A stretch of 64,000 nucleotides of DNA from Bacillota bacterium (GTDB lineage: Bacteria; Bacillota; Clostridia; Lachnospirales; Lachnospiraceae): the NCBI GenBank assembly GCA_023437365.1, contig JAEZGK010000103.1, positions 62,001 through 126,000 on the forward strand. Reading direction: 5' to 3'. Below the pieces are notes generated by a model. It made no database searches. It was not told the origin of the DNA and worked only from the letters and a program-made list of their open reading frames with translations. How positions within the stretch are numbered: the stretch's first letter is position 1; each line of letters begins with the position of its first letter. Of the stretch, positions 17,323 through 25,612 are shown in pieces. The position numbers and the translations under genes are program-made.

Positions 17323-19269
17323 ATGAATAAAGTATATCATGTTTCCATAAATGGATGTGACTCTTCTGCAGGAACAGCAGAACATCCCTTCAAAACAATA
17401 TCTAAAGCCGCCCAGATTGCAGAAACCGGAGATCGTGTGGTCGTACATGAAGGCGAATATCGCGAATGGGTGAAGCCTGCAAACAGCGGCTACAGCGATA
17501 TTAACCGTATTATATATGAAGCAGCGGAGGGAGAAAAAGTAGTAATTAAAGGTTCTGAACGTGTGAACAACTGGGAGCTGACTGAGGGAACCGTATGGAA
17601 AGCTGTCCTATCCAATACCATGTTCGGTGATTACAACCCCTATCAGGAAATTCTCTGGGGTGATTGGCTAATCCATCCGGAAGCTACTCCGAGGCATCCC
17701 GGTGAGGTGTATCTAAATGGTAAATCCTTTTATGAAGCCGCTTCTTTGGATGAAGTAAAAAATCCGACGAAACGTGAGACAGGCTATAATCCGCCCTGGA
17801 CAAAGCGCATTGAAAGAATTCTTGAGCCGGAGCAGACCGTATATCAATGGTATGCTGAGGTAGATCATGATTCCACTACGATCTATGCGAATTTCCAAGG
17901 GTTTGATCCCAATCGTGAGCTTGTGGAGATCAATGTACGCAAGTGCTGTTTCTACCCCGATAAAACAGGGATGAATTATATCACGGTGCGTGGTTTTGAG
18001 CTATGTCAGGCTGCTACACCCTGGACGCCGCCGACTGCGGATCAGCCGGGTCTGATCGGTGCACACTGGAGTAAAGGCTGGATCATCGAGAATAATATCA
18101 TCCATGATTCCAAATGTAGCGCTGTCAGCATCGGAAAAGAAGCCTCCACAGGACATAATTTATGCACGAGACGCCAACGTAAGCCCGGCTATCAGTATCA
18201 GATGGAGGCGGTATTTCGCGCCTTACAAATCGGTTGGAGCAAGGAAAAGATCGGCTCACACATCATCAGAAACAATACGATCTATGATTGCGGACAGAAC
18301 GGTATCGTAGGTCATATGGGCGGTGCCTTCAGTGAAATCTACAATAATCATATCTACAATATTGCTGTAAAGCATGAGTTCTTCGGTTATGAGATTGCCG
18401 GTATCAAGATGCATGCCGCAGTGGATGTACACATACACCATAATCGTATCCATAACTGCACTCTGGGAACCTGGCTGGACTGGCAGGCACAGGGTGCTCG
18501 CATCAGCCATAACCTTTTCTATCATAATGACCGCGATTTTTTCATTGAGGTAACCCATGGTCCTTATCTGGTAGATAATAATATTTTCGCTTCCGATTAT
18601 AGCTTTGACAATGTTGCACAGGGGGGTGCCTACCTTCATAATCTGTGCTGCGGCACCATGAGACGAATCAAGACTCTGGATCGATCCACCCCTTACCATT
18701 TTCCTCACAGTACACAGGTGGCAGGATGTGCGGTGGTGTATAGCGGAGATGACAGATTGTACAATAACATATTCGTCGGTATAGACGAAATTCCCGAAGA
18801 GGAATCCTACAGTGGAACCGCAGGTTATGATAACTGTACTGCATCCTATGAGGAATATCACGATATCCTAATAAATTCCGGGAATGGTGATCACGAAAAG
18901 TTCAATCATATAGAGCAACCGGTTTATATTGACGGAAATGTTTACCTTCGCGGCTCTAAAGCCTTCCGGGCTGAAGCAAATAACTACATAAATGAAGCCT
19001 TTGATCCTAAGGTTAAGATCCTCGAGGATGGCGAAAACGTATATTTAGAGCTTGAGGTGACAGAAGAATTTTTGAACATTGCTACCCGCATTCATTCCAC
19101 TGAAACACTTGGTACCGTCAGGATTGTAGATGCAATCTTTGATGATCCAAATGGCAATCCAATCATACTGGATAAGGATTATCATGGCCTCGTAAGAAAC
19201 GAACAACCTACAGCAGGCCCCTTCGAAAAGCTTTCCATTGGTCAGAATCGTTTCAAGGTGTGGGGATAA
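17323..19269 (+). CDS. GH120 beta-xylosidase, intracellular
   Basis: A 648-residue right-handed parallel beta-helix glycosidase closely resembling Thermoanaerobacterium XylC, the founding GH120 member. Family blocks seen: HEGEYREWVKP, WYAEVDHDSTTIYANFQGFD, PPTADQPGLIGAHWSKGWII, IIRNNTIYDCGQN. The three active-site acids of GH120 appear at the expected spacing of 29 and 23 residues: Glu357 (YEIAGIK), Asp386 (WLDW, nucleophile) and Glu409 (FIEVTHG, acid/base). There is no signal peptide, so it should hydrolyse imported xylo-oligosaccharides in the cytoplasm. AGGAGGTG precedes the start. It is the only confident plus-strand gene of the window, with its own terminator, and no xylan transporter or isomerase nearby. 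Confidence 0.93.
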   Translation: MNKVYHVSINGCDSSAGTAEHPFKTISKAAQIAETGDRVVVHEGEYREWVKPANSGYSDINRIIYEAAEGEKVVIKGSERVNNWELTEGTVWKAVLSNTMFGDYNPYQEILWGDWLIHPEATPRHPGEVYLNGKSFYEAASLDEVKNPTKRETGYNPPWTKRIERILEPEQTVYQWYAEVDHDSTTIYANFQGFDPNRELVEINVRKCCFYPDKTGMNYITVRGFELCQAATPWTPPTADQPGLIGAHWSKGWIIENNIIHDSKCSAVSIGKEASTGHNLCTRRQRKPGYQYQMEAVFRALQIGWSKEKIGSHIIRNNTIYDCGQNGIVGHMGGAFSEIYNNHIYNIAVKHEFFGYEIAGIKMHAAVDVHIHHNRIHNCTLGTWLDWQAQGARISHNLFYHNDRDFFIEVTHGPYLVDNNIFASDYSFDNVAQGGAYLHNLCCGTMRRIKTLDRSTPYHFPHSTQVAGCAVVYSGDDRLYNNIFVGIDEIPEEESYSGTAGYDNCTASYEEYHDILINSGNGDHEKFNHIEQPVYIDGNVYLRGSKAFRAEANNYINEAFDPKVKILEDGENVYLELEVTEEFLNIATRIHSTETLGTVRIVDAIFDDPNGNPIILDKDYHGLVRNEQPTAGPFEKLSIGQNRFKVWG

Positions 19270-19284
19270 TTCTAGCATATAAAT

Positions 19285-19338
19285 TAACAGGCTTACTGTG
19301 TTTCTGAATGAAACCTAACATTAAGCCTGTTATTTTTA
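19285..19338 (+). terminator. Intrinsic terminator of the xylosidase gene
   Basis: TAACAGGCTTA (19285-19295) pairs with TAAGCCTGTTA (19322-19332), with a nested GTTTC/GAAAC hairpin inside, then TTTTTAT. It may also act weakly on the converging phzF-like transcript. Confidence 0.8.
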
Positions 19339-19401
19339 TACTAATTAAGTCTGAACTATAATCTTACCTTTGCCGTAGCTGAACCAATTTATTTGAAGAC
19401 T

Positions 19402-20277
19402 TCAGTGAATGTATTGTGGAAGTACTATTTGATTAAGGTTTAAGGCCCCTCCGCCTACTTTTACTGCCTTTATTTTGTTATCTGCTATTTCTAGGGAAAC
19501 AATGATTTCTGACGGCAGCTCCATGGAATAACCTTGTTCAAAGATCATATTCTCACAGCTTTTTGCACTTACCATGCCATTTTTATATAAGTAACATGCC
19601 AATGCTCCATTGGAGGTTCCGGTTGCAGCTTCTTCAGGAATATCGTAGAGAGGTGCAAGGTTTCTGCAATATGCATTAGAATGATAGAGGGTATCCAGCG
19701 TGAACATATGATAACCAACCACATTATATTTTTTGCTTATTTCTGTTACTTTATCGAAATCAGGCCTGATGCAATCAAGCGCATCAATATTTTTAATCGG
19801 GACCATGATATCCCTGATTCCGGTAGATACAATTTGCACAGGCAGCTCCAGGTTCATTATATCGACAGAAATATTTAGAGAAGCTGCTATCTCCTCTGTA
19901 TCAATCATTTCATAGAATTCGGGGCATTTTTGATCCATCATAATCGTAGTATCTTCTTTTACCTCAACACCTAAAATTCCTGCCTTTGTCTCTTGTGTAT
20001 ATTTTCCCGGTACAATAATATCCTTTTGTAAAAGTGTAGAAAATGTTCCGATTGTTGCATGTCCACATAAATCAACTTCTTCGGCAGGAGTAAAAAAGCG
20101 TACCTTAAAATCTGCCGTCTCCGATCTCATAACAAATGCCGTCTCGCTAAAGCCGAGTATTCCTGCTATCTTTTTCATATCTGCTTCTGTAAGTGCTTCC
20201 GCTCCTATTACTACACCTGCAGGATTTCCCCCTGCCATTGTTTTTGCAAATGCATTGATTTTATATGCTGATATCAT
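19402..20277 (-). CDS. PhzF-family isomerase
   Basis: A 291-residue member of the PhzF/diaminopimelate-epimerase fold. The N-terminal half has YKINAFAKTMAGGNPAGVV and GFSETAFV, whose Glu45 is the catalytic acid position of PhzF; PAEEVDLCGHATIGTF follows. The C-terminal half has the mirrored EAATGTSNGALACYL. Family members isomerise small substrates; only some belong to phenazine pathways, and no phenazine genes are present here, so its substrate is unknown. GGGG eight bases before the ATG at 20277 supports the start. It faces the xylosidase tail-to-tail. Confidence 0.88.
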   Translation of the reverse strand: MISAYKINAFAKTMAGGNPAGVVIGAEALTEADMKKIAGILGFSETAFVMRSETADFKVRFFTPAEEVDLCGHATIGTFSTLLQKDIIVPGKYTQETKAGILGVEVKEDTTIMMDQKCPEFYEMIDTEEIAASLNISVDIMNLELPVQIVSTGIRDIMVPIKNIDALDCIRPDFDKVTEISKKYNVVGYHMFTLDTLYHSNAYCRNLAPLYDIPEEAATGTSNGALACYLYKNGMVSAKSCENMIFEQGYSMELPSEIIVSLEIADNKIKAVKVGGGALNLNQIVLPQYIH

Positions 20278-20471
20278 CCATCTATCCCCTATCCTTTATA
20301 TACTATATACGCTTATCATAAACACAACCTTTTGAATCACATTCATCCTTCTATATTATACCTATAACTTCAATTTCTCCATAGAAATAATAAACTAGGT
20401 TTTTCTTATATTACTACCTGGCTTATATTTTCTACCGAGCTTAACATAAATTACACCCGGAGGCAAGACAA

Positions 20472-20502
20472 AACCGCCGGAAACGAAACATTTCCGGCGG
20501 TT
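20472..20502 (-). terminator. Strong hairpin, second terminator after the lipoyl operon
   Basis: AACCGCCGGAAA (20472-20483) and TTTCCGGCGGTT (20491-20502) form a perfect 12-bp GC-rich stem with a seven-base loop. On the minus strand the stem runs into TTTTGTCTT. It lies in the 449-bp gap 20278-20726, which otherwise holds only the second hairpin. Confidence 0.75.
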
Positions 20503-20568
20503 GACTTTTCATGGCTGGTCGTCACCATTTTATCTTGAACCCTATTACTGCCCTTAACAAAGAGAAAG

Positions 20569-20591
20569 CGGCGCCCGTAGCATAGGCGCCG
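20569..20591 (-). terminator. GC-rich hairpin, first terminator after lplA
   Basis: CGGCGCC (20569-20575) and GGCGCCG (20585-20591) form a seven-pair stem. On the minus strand TTTCTCTTTG follows. It is the first stem after the lplA stop, so lplA and the genes before it are probably ended by two stems in series. Confidence 0.65.
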
Positions 20592-20726
20592 TTCCCCATT
20601 AGGAATATTCAATCATTTTGACAGTAAGCAATATAAAGTAATTCGTTTGTATCTATTTGCCCCCCGTTTAATTAACCTGCAACGGTTTGCCAAATACGCT
20701 GTAACTAAATAGTCACATTTATATTA

Positions 20727-21713
20727 TTAATTTGATTCTCCAAAAAATAAGCCTGTTACCTCCTCAACTGTAGCCAATGCCACATACTGAGAGACATTTA
20801 TTTTATTCAGTACAGCTGTAATAGCATCTCTTTCATGGGCCACTCCCATAAGAGCAGCTTCCAGTTCTGCAACATCCTCCATACCGAAAAAATCACCGTA
20901 AATTTTTATAGCCGCAATATGTCCATTTTCTACATCGAAGTTGGCAGTAATAATCCCGCTTTCCAGCTTAATGCTTTTCTCCGCTGAGTATTTTGGGGCT
21001 TTCCCTACATTCCATTGCCAAGTACCGTATTTTTCAGTAACCAGACGATTAATTTCCTTCTCGTCTTCGACGGTAAGTTCATATGCCTCGCAATGTTGTC
21101 CATTTGACATAAAATCGTATAAACCCTGACGGAATTCATCTACTGTCATCTCCGACTTAAGATGGGATGATATATTGGTTACACGGCTTTTTACTGATTT
21201 GATAGCATGACCCTGAAGCTTCAGCGGATTCGGAATTAATACCTTAGATAGAACGTCTAGGGATACGTTAAATAATAGAGTACCATGATGCAATATTCGG
21301 TTTTTATATGCCGCCTGAGCATTTCCGGATACCTTCATTCCCTCCACCAACAGGTCATTTCTTCCGGAGAAATCTGCGTCCACTCCTATGGAACGCAGAT
21401 ACTCCGTTACTGGTTGTAAAAATATTCGAAATTCATGGAAAGCATCCTTTCCATTGGATATAAAAGTAAAATTTAAGTTTCCCAAATCATGATACACTGC
21501 ACCGCCTCCTGTGAGACGCCTAATAATTGGTATATTATGCTCTTTTACGTACTCCATGTCAATTTCTGCGTAAGCGTTTTGATTTATCCCAATAATAATG
21601 GCTGGTGCATTTTTCCACAACATAATAATCTCGTCGTCCTGCTGTTTAAAAAAATACTCTTCACAAGCAAGGTTGAAGGCGGGGTCATTGTGAAAATGTG
21701 ATATGATTCTCAT
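20727..21713 (-). CDS. lplA: Lipoate--protein ligase
   Basis: Activates free lipoate with ATP and attaches it to lysines of lipoyl domains. The 328-residue protein has RRLTGGGAVYHD (residues 65-76) for lipoyl-AMP binding, the catalytic Lys127 in GMKVSGNAQ, and the C-terminal accessory domain of bacterial LplA. It starts six bases after the E1 stop codon, at the end of an E2-E3-E1 operon, so its job is most likely to charge the two lipoyl domains of that E2 (25613-27292). No lipoate-synthesis genes are in the window, which suggests dependence on scavenged lipoate. Confidence 0.93.
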   Translation of the reverse strand: MRIISHFHNDPAFNLACEEYFFKQQDDEIIMLWKNAPAIIIGINQNAYAEIDMEYVKEHNIPIIRRLTGGGAVYHDLGNLNFTFISNGKDAFHEFRIFLQPVTEYLRSIGVDADFSGRNDLLVEGMKVSGNAQAAYKNRILHHGTLLFNVSLDVLSKVLIPNPLKLQGHAIKSVKSRVTNISSHLKSEMTVDEFRQGLYDFMSNGQHCEAYELTVEDEKEINRLVTEKYGTWQWNVGKAPKYSAEKSIKLESGIITANFDVENGHIAAIKIYGDFFGMEDVAELEAALMGVAHERDAITAVLNKINVSQYVALATVEEVTGLFFGESN

Positions 21714-21719
21714 ACTGAA

Positions 21720-24194
21720 TTATACTCCTTCTTTTGCTTTCCTTTCCTGTTCTACAGGTGTTTGGTTCGTTACAGGTACATAACCCTTTAGTGGAGCAAT
21801 CTTTTCGTTGATTGCATCCAAAATCCATTCTTTCTGAGGGAAGAAGTATTCATCAAATTCAAAAGGAGGAGTAATCCAGTTCTGCGCTCCTACTACTACA
21901 GGAGGTGCATCCAGGTAATCGAATGCAAGCTCTGTAATATTCTTAGCAACATCACTAAGGAAAGAACCTCTTGCACAAGCGTCAGATGAAAGTACAACTT
22001 TTCCGGTCTTTTGAATAGATTCAACGATTTTCGTATAATTAAGTGGTACTAAGCTGCAAATATTGATTACTTCAGCCGTCATACCATATTTTTCTTCCAG
22101 TTCCTTGGCTGCATCCATAGCACGATACAGGGTATCACCGATCGTAAGAATGGTTATATCCTTACCGGTTTTTACAACATCTACTTCGCCAAAAGCAATT
22201 TCATAGGCTTCTACCGGAACACCGCCTTCATGGAATTCCTCACCCCTATCATAAATTCTCTGGCTTTCAAAGTATAATACCGGGTCCGTACCGTTTAATG
22301 CTGTTGTCATGAGACCTTTCGCTTCATATGGAGTTGCAGGGAAGCAGATCTTAAGACCAGGGATATGAGCACAAAGTGATGTCCAGTCCTGGGAATGCTG
22401 TGCTCCGTACTTGGAACCAACTGAAATACGAAGTACGATTGGCATTTTTAAGATGCCTGCGCTCATAGCCTGCCATTTTGCCATCTGGTTGAATATTTCA
22501 TCTCCGCAGCATCCGATGAAATCACCATACATTAATTCGATTACTGCACGACCGCCACACATTGCATAACCTACTGCTGTGCCAACAATCGCGGATTCTG
22601 AAATCGGTGAATTAAACAGTCTTGAATAAGGAATAACATCAGCAAGTCCACGATATACAGCAAATGCGCCACCCCAATCACGAACATCTTCACCGTAAGA
22701 TACTAAGGTAGGGTCTTCATAATATTTATCCAATAATGGTTCAAAGATAGCATCTCTATAGTTGTACATCTTCATCTTGCTGACCGGTTTTCCGTCCTGA
22801 TAGGCCGAACGAGCCTTGCCTGCAATTTGCTTTACTCTTGGACATGCTTCCTTCGGAGCAAGAACTTCCGGCTCTCTGTCATCAAATTTAACTACTTTCT
22901 CATTGGAAAGCATTAATCTTTCAATGGCTTTCGGATCTTTATTTAAATCAAGAAGCGGAGAAGCTTCTTGATCTGCAGCAAGTTTGCAAATCATCATCAT
23001 ACGATCCTTTGTCTCAGCCCAGATCTCATCAAATTTACTGTCCTTGGCAACTCCTGCTTCTACAAGTGCTTGTCTAAAGGTAACAAGCGGATCAATCGCT
23101 TTCCATGCATCTATTTCTTCCTTCGTTCTATATGCGTTCTGATCAGAAGGAGAATGTCCGCCAAGGCGATAAGTAATTACATCCAACATTACCGGACCTT
23201 CACCGTTTAATGCGATATCTTTCTTACGACGGTAAGCATCAATCACTGCTAACGGATTATATCCATTTACACGTTCTGTATGCATCTGGTTTGGAGTAAC
23301 ACCTGCACCAATACGCGCTAACATGTCATAACCCATGGTTTCGCCTCTGGTTTGTCCACCCATACCATAATCATTATTGAAGATGTTGAAGATTAACGGA
23401 AGACCGCTTCTCTTTGCTTCTTCCCAAAGCTTTTTGTATTGATCCATCGTTGCAAAGGAAAATGCTTCCCATACAGGTCCACGGCCCATAGAACCATCAC
23501 CTAAGTTACATACCACTAAGCCATCTTTCTTATTCACTTTTTTATAAAGCGCAGCACCGGTAGAAATCGTTGCGGAACCGCCGACGATTGCATTATTCGG
23601 ATAAACACCAAATGGCAGGAAGAAGGCATGCATGGAACCACCAAGACCTTTATGGAAACCATTTTCTCTGGCAAAAATTTCAGCAAGCGCACCATATAAA
23701 ATAAATTGGATTGCTAATTCCTTTACTGATTTTGCTTGACTTACCTTTTGTACCGCCTTTAACGTAGCTCCATCAAAGAAGCTTTCCATATCCTTCATTA
23801 ACTCCTCATCACTCAGCTTCTCGATACATGAGAGGCATTTTGCAAGGATTTCACCATGGCTTCTGTGGCTTCCAAAGGTATAATCATTTTTGCTTAACAG
23901 ATAAGCTTCACCAACAGCTGCAGCTTCTTGTCCAAGAGAAAGGTGGGCAGGGCCAGGATATGTATTTTCAATATCACCGTATTTACCTTGTGTTTTAATC
24001 TGGTTTAACATATCCTCGAATTCACGAAGTATAGTCATATCTCTATAGATACGTATCAGATCTTCATCTGTGAAATTTCCTTCTGCTTTCTCCTCGGCGA
24101 TTGTTTTATCATATACATTTACCGGGATGTCATGTAACTTAATTTTACCTTTTGCAAGGATTTCCTGTGGGTCTACAAATAGTGACTTTGGCAT
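21720..24194 (-). CDS. Fused alpha-beta E1 of a 2-oxoacid/acetoin dehydrogenase-type complex
   Basis: The 824-residue protein joins both thiamine-diphosphate E1 chains. Alpha part (about 45-400): YPGPAHLSLGQEAAAVG, GSHRSHGE, the TPP motif GDGSMGRGPVWEAFS (from 232) reaching NND at 273-274, and YRLGGHSPSD. Beta part (about 475-800): SYGEDVRDWGGAF, the catalytic Glu533 in SPISESAIVGTAVGYAM, and GAQHSQDW. The gap between GDG and NN is about ten residues longer than in pyruvate or branched-chain E1 alpha. It should decarboxylate a 2-oxo acid, or cleave an acyloin, and pass the acyl group to the E2 gene two places upstream. The substrate is unknown. AAAGGAG precedes the ATG. Confidence 0.9.
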   Translation of the reverse strand: MPKSLFVDPQEILAKGKIKLHDIPVNVYDKTIAEEKAEGNFTDEDLIRIYRDMTILREFEDMLNQIKTQGKYGDIENTYPGPAHLSLGQEAAAVGEAYLLSKNDYTFGSHRSHGEILAKCLSCIEKLSDEELMKDMESFFDGATLKAVQKVSQAKSVKELAIQFILYGALAEIFARENGFHKGLGGSMHAFFLPFGVYPNNAIVGGSATISTGAALYKKVNKKDGLVVCNLGDGSMGRGPVWEAFSFATMDQYKKLWEEAKRSGLPLIFNIFNNDYGMGGQTRGETMGYDMLARIGAGVTPNQMHTERVNGYNPLAVIDAYRRKKDIALNGEGPVMLDVITYRLGGHSPSDQNAYRTKEEIDAWKAIDPLVTFRQALVEAGVAKDSKFDEIWAETKDRMMMICKLAADQEASPLLDLNKDPKAIERLMLSNEKVVKFDDREPEVLAPKEACPRVKQIAGKARSAYQDGKPVSKMKMYNYRDAIFEPLLDKYYEDPTLVSYGEDVRDWGGAFAVYRGLADVIPYSRLFNSPISESAIVGTAVGYAMCGGRAVIELMYGDFIGCCGDEIFNQMAKWQAMSAGILKMPIVLRISVGSKYGAQHSQDWTSLCAHIPGLKICFPATPYEAKGLMTTALNGTDPVLYFESQRIYDRGEEFHEGGVPVEAYEIAFGEVDVVKTGKDITILTIGDTLYRAMDAAKELEEKYGMTAEVINICSLVPLNYTKIVESIQKTGKVVLSSDACARGSFLSDVAKNITELAFDYLDAPPVVVGAQNWITPPFEFDEYFFPQKEWILDAINEKIAPLKGYVPVTNQTPVEQERKAKEGV

Positions 24195-24211
24195 ATTCTT
24201 TCTCCTTTATA

Positions 24212-25579
24212 TTAAATTTCAAATAATGCTTCTCTGATTACTTCACAAACGGTAGGATGAGGGAATACCAGTTCTTTGATATGCTCAATCGGTAACTGCA
24301 TCTCAATCATAAGTGCGGCACCGTAAATCATCTCAGAGGTATAGCTTCCAATCAAATGAACTCCAACCAGGCAGTTCTTATCGGTATCAACAACCAGCTT
24401 ACAAATTCCATTTCCGTTTTCGACTTCTGCAAGGTAACGTCCTGAAAATTTCATTGACACCTTTACGCTCTTTACATTCATACCCTTGGCTTTTGCACTT
24501 TCTTCACTTTCACCAACACTGGCAACCTCCGGATTTGTATAAATAACAGATGGAATTGCATTGTAGCGCATTCTATCTTTTTTACCAAGGATATGGTTTA
24601 CCGCAACTTCAGCTTCTCTGTAAGCGGTGTGGGCAAGCATAACTTTGCCGTTAATATCACCGACTGCATATACTCCGCTTATGTTGGTTCTCATTAACTC
24701 ATCCGTTACCACGGCTCCGCGTTCTGTATAAACGCCGATACTCTCCAAACCAATATTCTGGGTCATTGCCCTTCTTCCAATGGAGCAGAGAACTACGTCC
24801 GCATGCACTCTCTTAATCTCACCGTTTTCTTCATATACAACGCAGTCCTTACCGACCTCTGTCACCTTACAGGACAGTTTAAAGTCAATCCCTTTTTTCT
24901 TATATTCTTTTAATAGAATTTCGGAAATTTCTTTCTCTGTAGGACCTGCTATTTTATTCAACATTTCAATTACAGTTACCTTAACACCAATCGTAGCAAA
25001 GTAGGAAGCCATCTCAAGTCCGATCACACCGCCGCCTACAACAACCAGTTCTTTCGGTAATGTAGTCATATCAAGGATTTCACGATTGGTCATTACAAAA
25101 CCGCTATCCAAACCTTCTCTTAAGCCTGGAATTGGTGGTATAACCGGAACAGAACCGGTTGCCAAGATTAACTTCGGAGCCACAAATTCTTCACCGTTCG
25201 CTTTTACTATATAACCTTCTGCATTTTTTCCGGTAATAACGCCTTCTGCCTTAACAACAGTTACCTTATTCGCTTTCATCTTCATCTCAACACCGGAAAC
25301 AAGTGCATTTACCACTTTTCCTTTACGGGCTACTACTTTTTCATGATCTATCTGAACATTTTCAGCAGTAACTCCGAATGCAGCGCTTTCTTTTGCATGC
25401 TCATACATTTTTGCAGAATTTAAAAGTGCTTTGGATGGGATACAGCCTTCATTTAAACAGGTTCCTCCGAGTGCTCTTTTCTCAATCAGCGTAACCTTAA
25501 GACCACCCTGTGCAGCTCTTTCTGCTGCCAGATATCCACCTGGACCTCCGCCCAGAACAATTACATCATAGGTATTCAT
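24212..25579 (-). CDS. lpdA: Dihydrolipoyl dehydrogenase (E3)
   Basis: FAD/NAD disulfide oxidoreductase that re-oxidises dihydrolipoyl groups on E2. The 455-residue protein shows GGGPGGYLAAERA (FAD site), the redox disulfide GGTCLNEGCIPSK (Cys41, Cys46), VVVGGGVIGLEMA (NAD site), AVGDINGKVMLAHTA, and the C-terminal His of HPTVCE completing the active site of the partner subunit. Unlike some clostridial E3 proteins there is no N-terminal lipoyl domain. It sits between E2 and E1 with short gaps, so it belongs to this complex. GGAGG precedes the ATG. Confidence 0.96.
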   Translation of the reverse strand: MNTYDVIVLGGGPGGYLAAERAAQGGLKVTLIEKRALGGTCLNEGCIPSKALLNSAKMYEHAKESAAFGVTAENVQIDHEKVVARKGKVVNALVSGVEMKMKANKVTVVKAEGVITGKNAEGYIVKANGEEFVAPKLILATGSVPVIPPIPGLREGLDSGFVMTNREILDMTTLPKELVVVGGGVIGLEMASYFATIGVKVTVIEMLNKIAGPTEKEISEILLKEYKKKGIDFKLSCKVTEVGKDCVVYEENGEIKRVHADVVLCSIGRRAMTQNIGLESIGVYTERGAVVTDELMRTNISGVYAVGDINGKVMLAHTAYREAEVAVNHILGKKDRMRYNAIPSVIYTNPEVASVGESEESAKAKGMNVKSVKVSMKFSGRYLAEVENGNGICKLVVDTDKNCLVGVHLIGSYTSEMIYGAALMIEMQLPIEHIKELVFPHPTVCEVIREALFEI

Positions 25580-25612
25580 TTATGCCTCCATTCTGCCATT
25601 TGCGACAGCACA

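Noticed and set aside
18256..18861. Minus-strand ORF of 201 codons
   Set aside because: It is antisense to the GH120 xylosidase, with no ribosome binding site and no recognisable domain.
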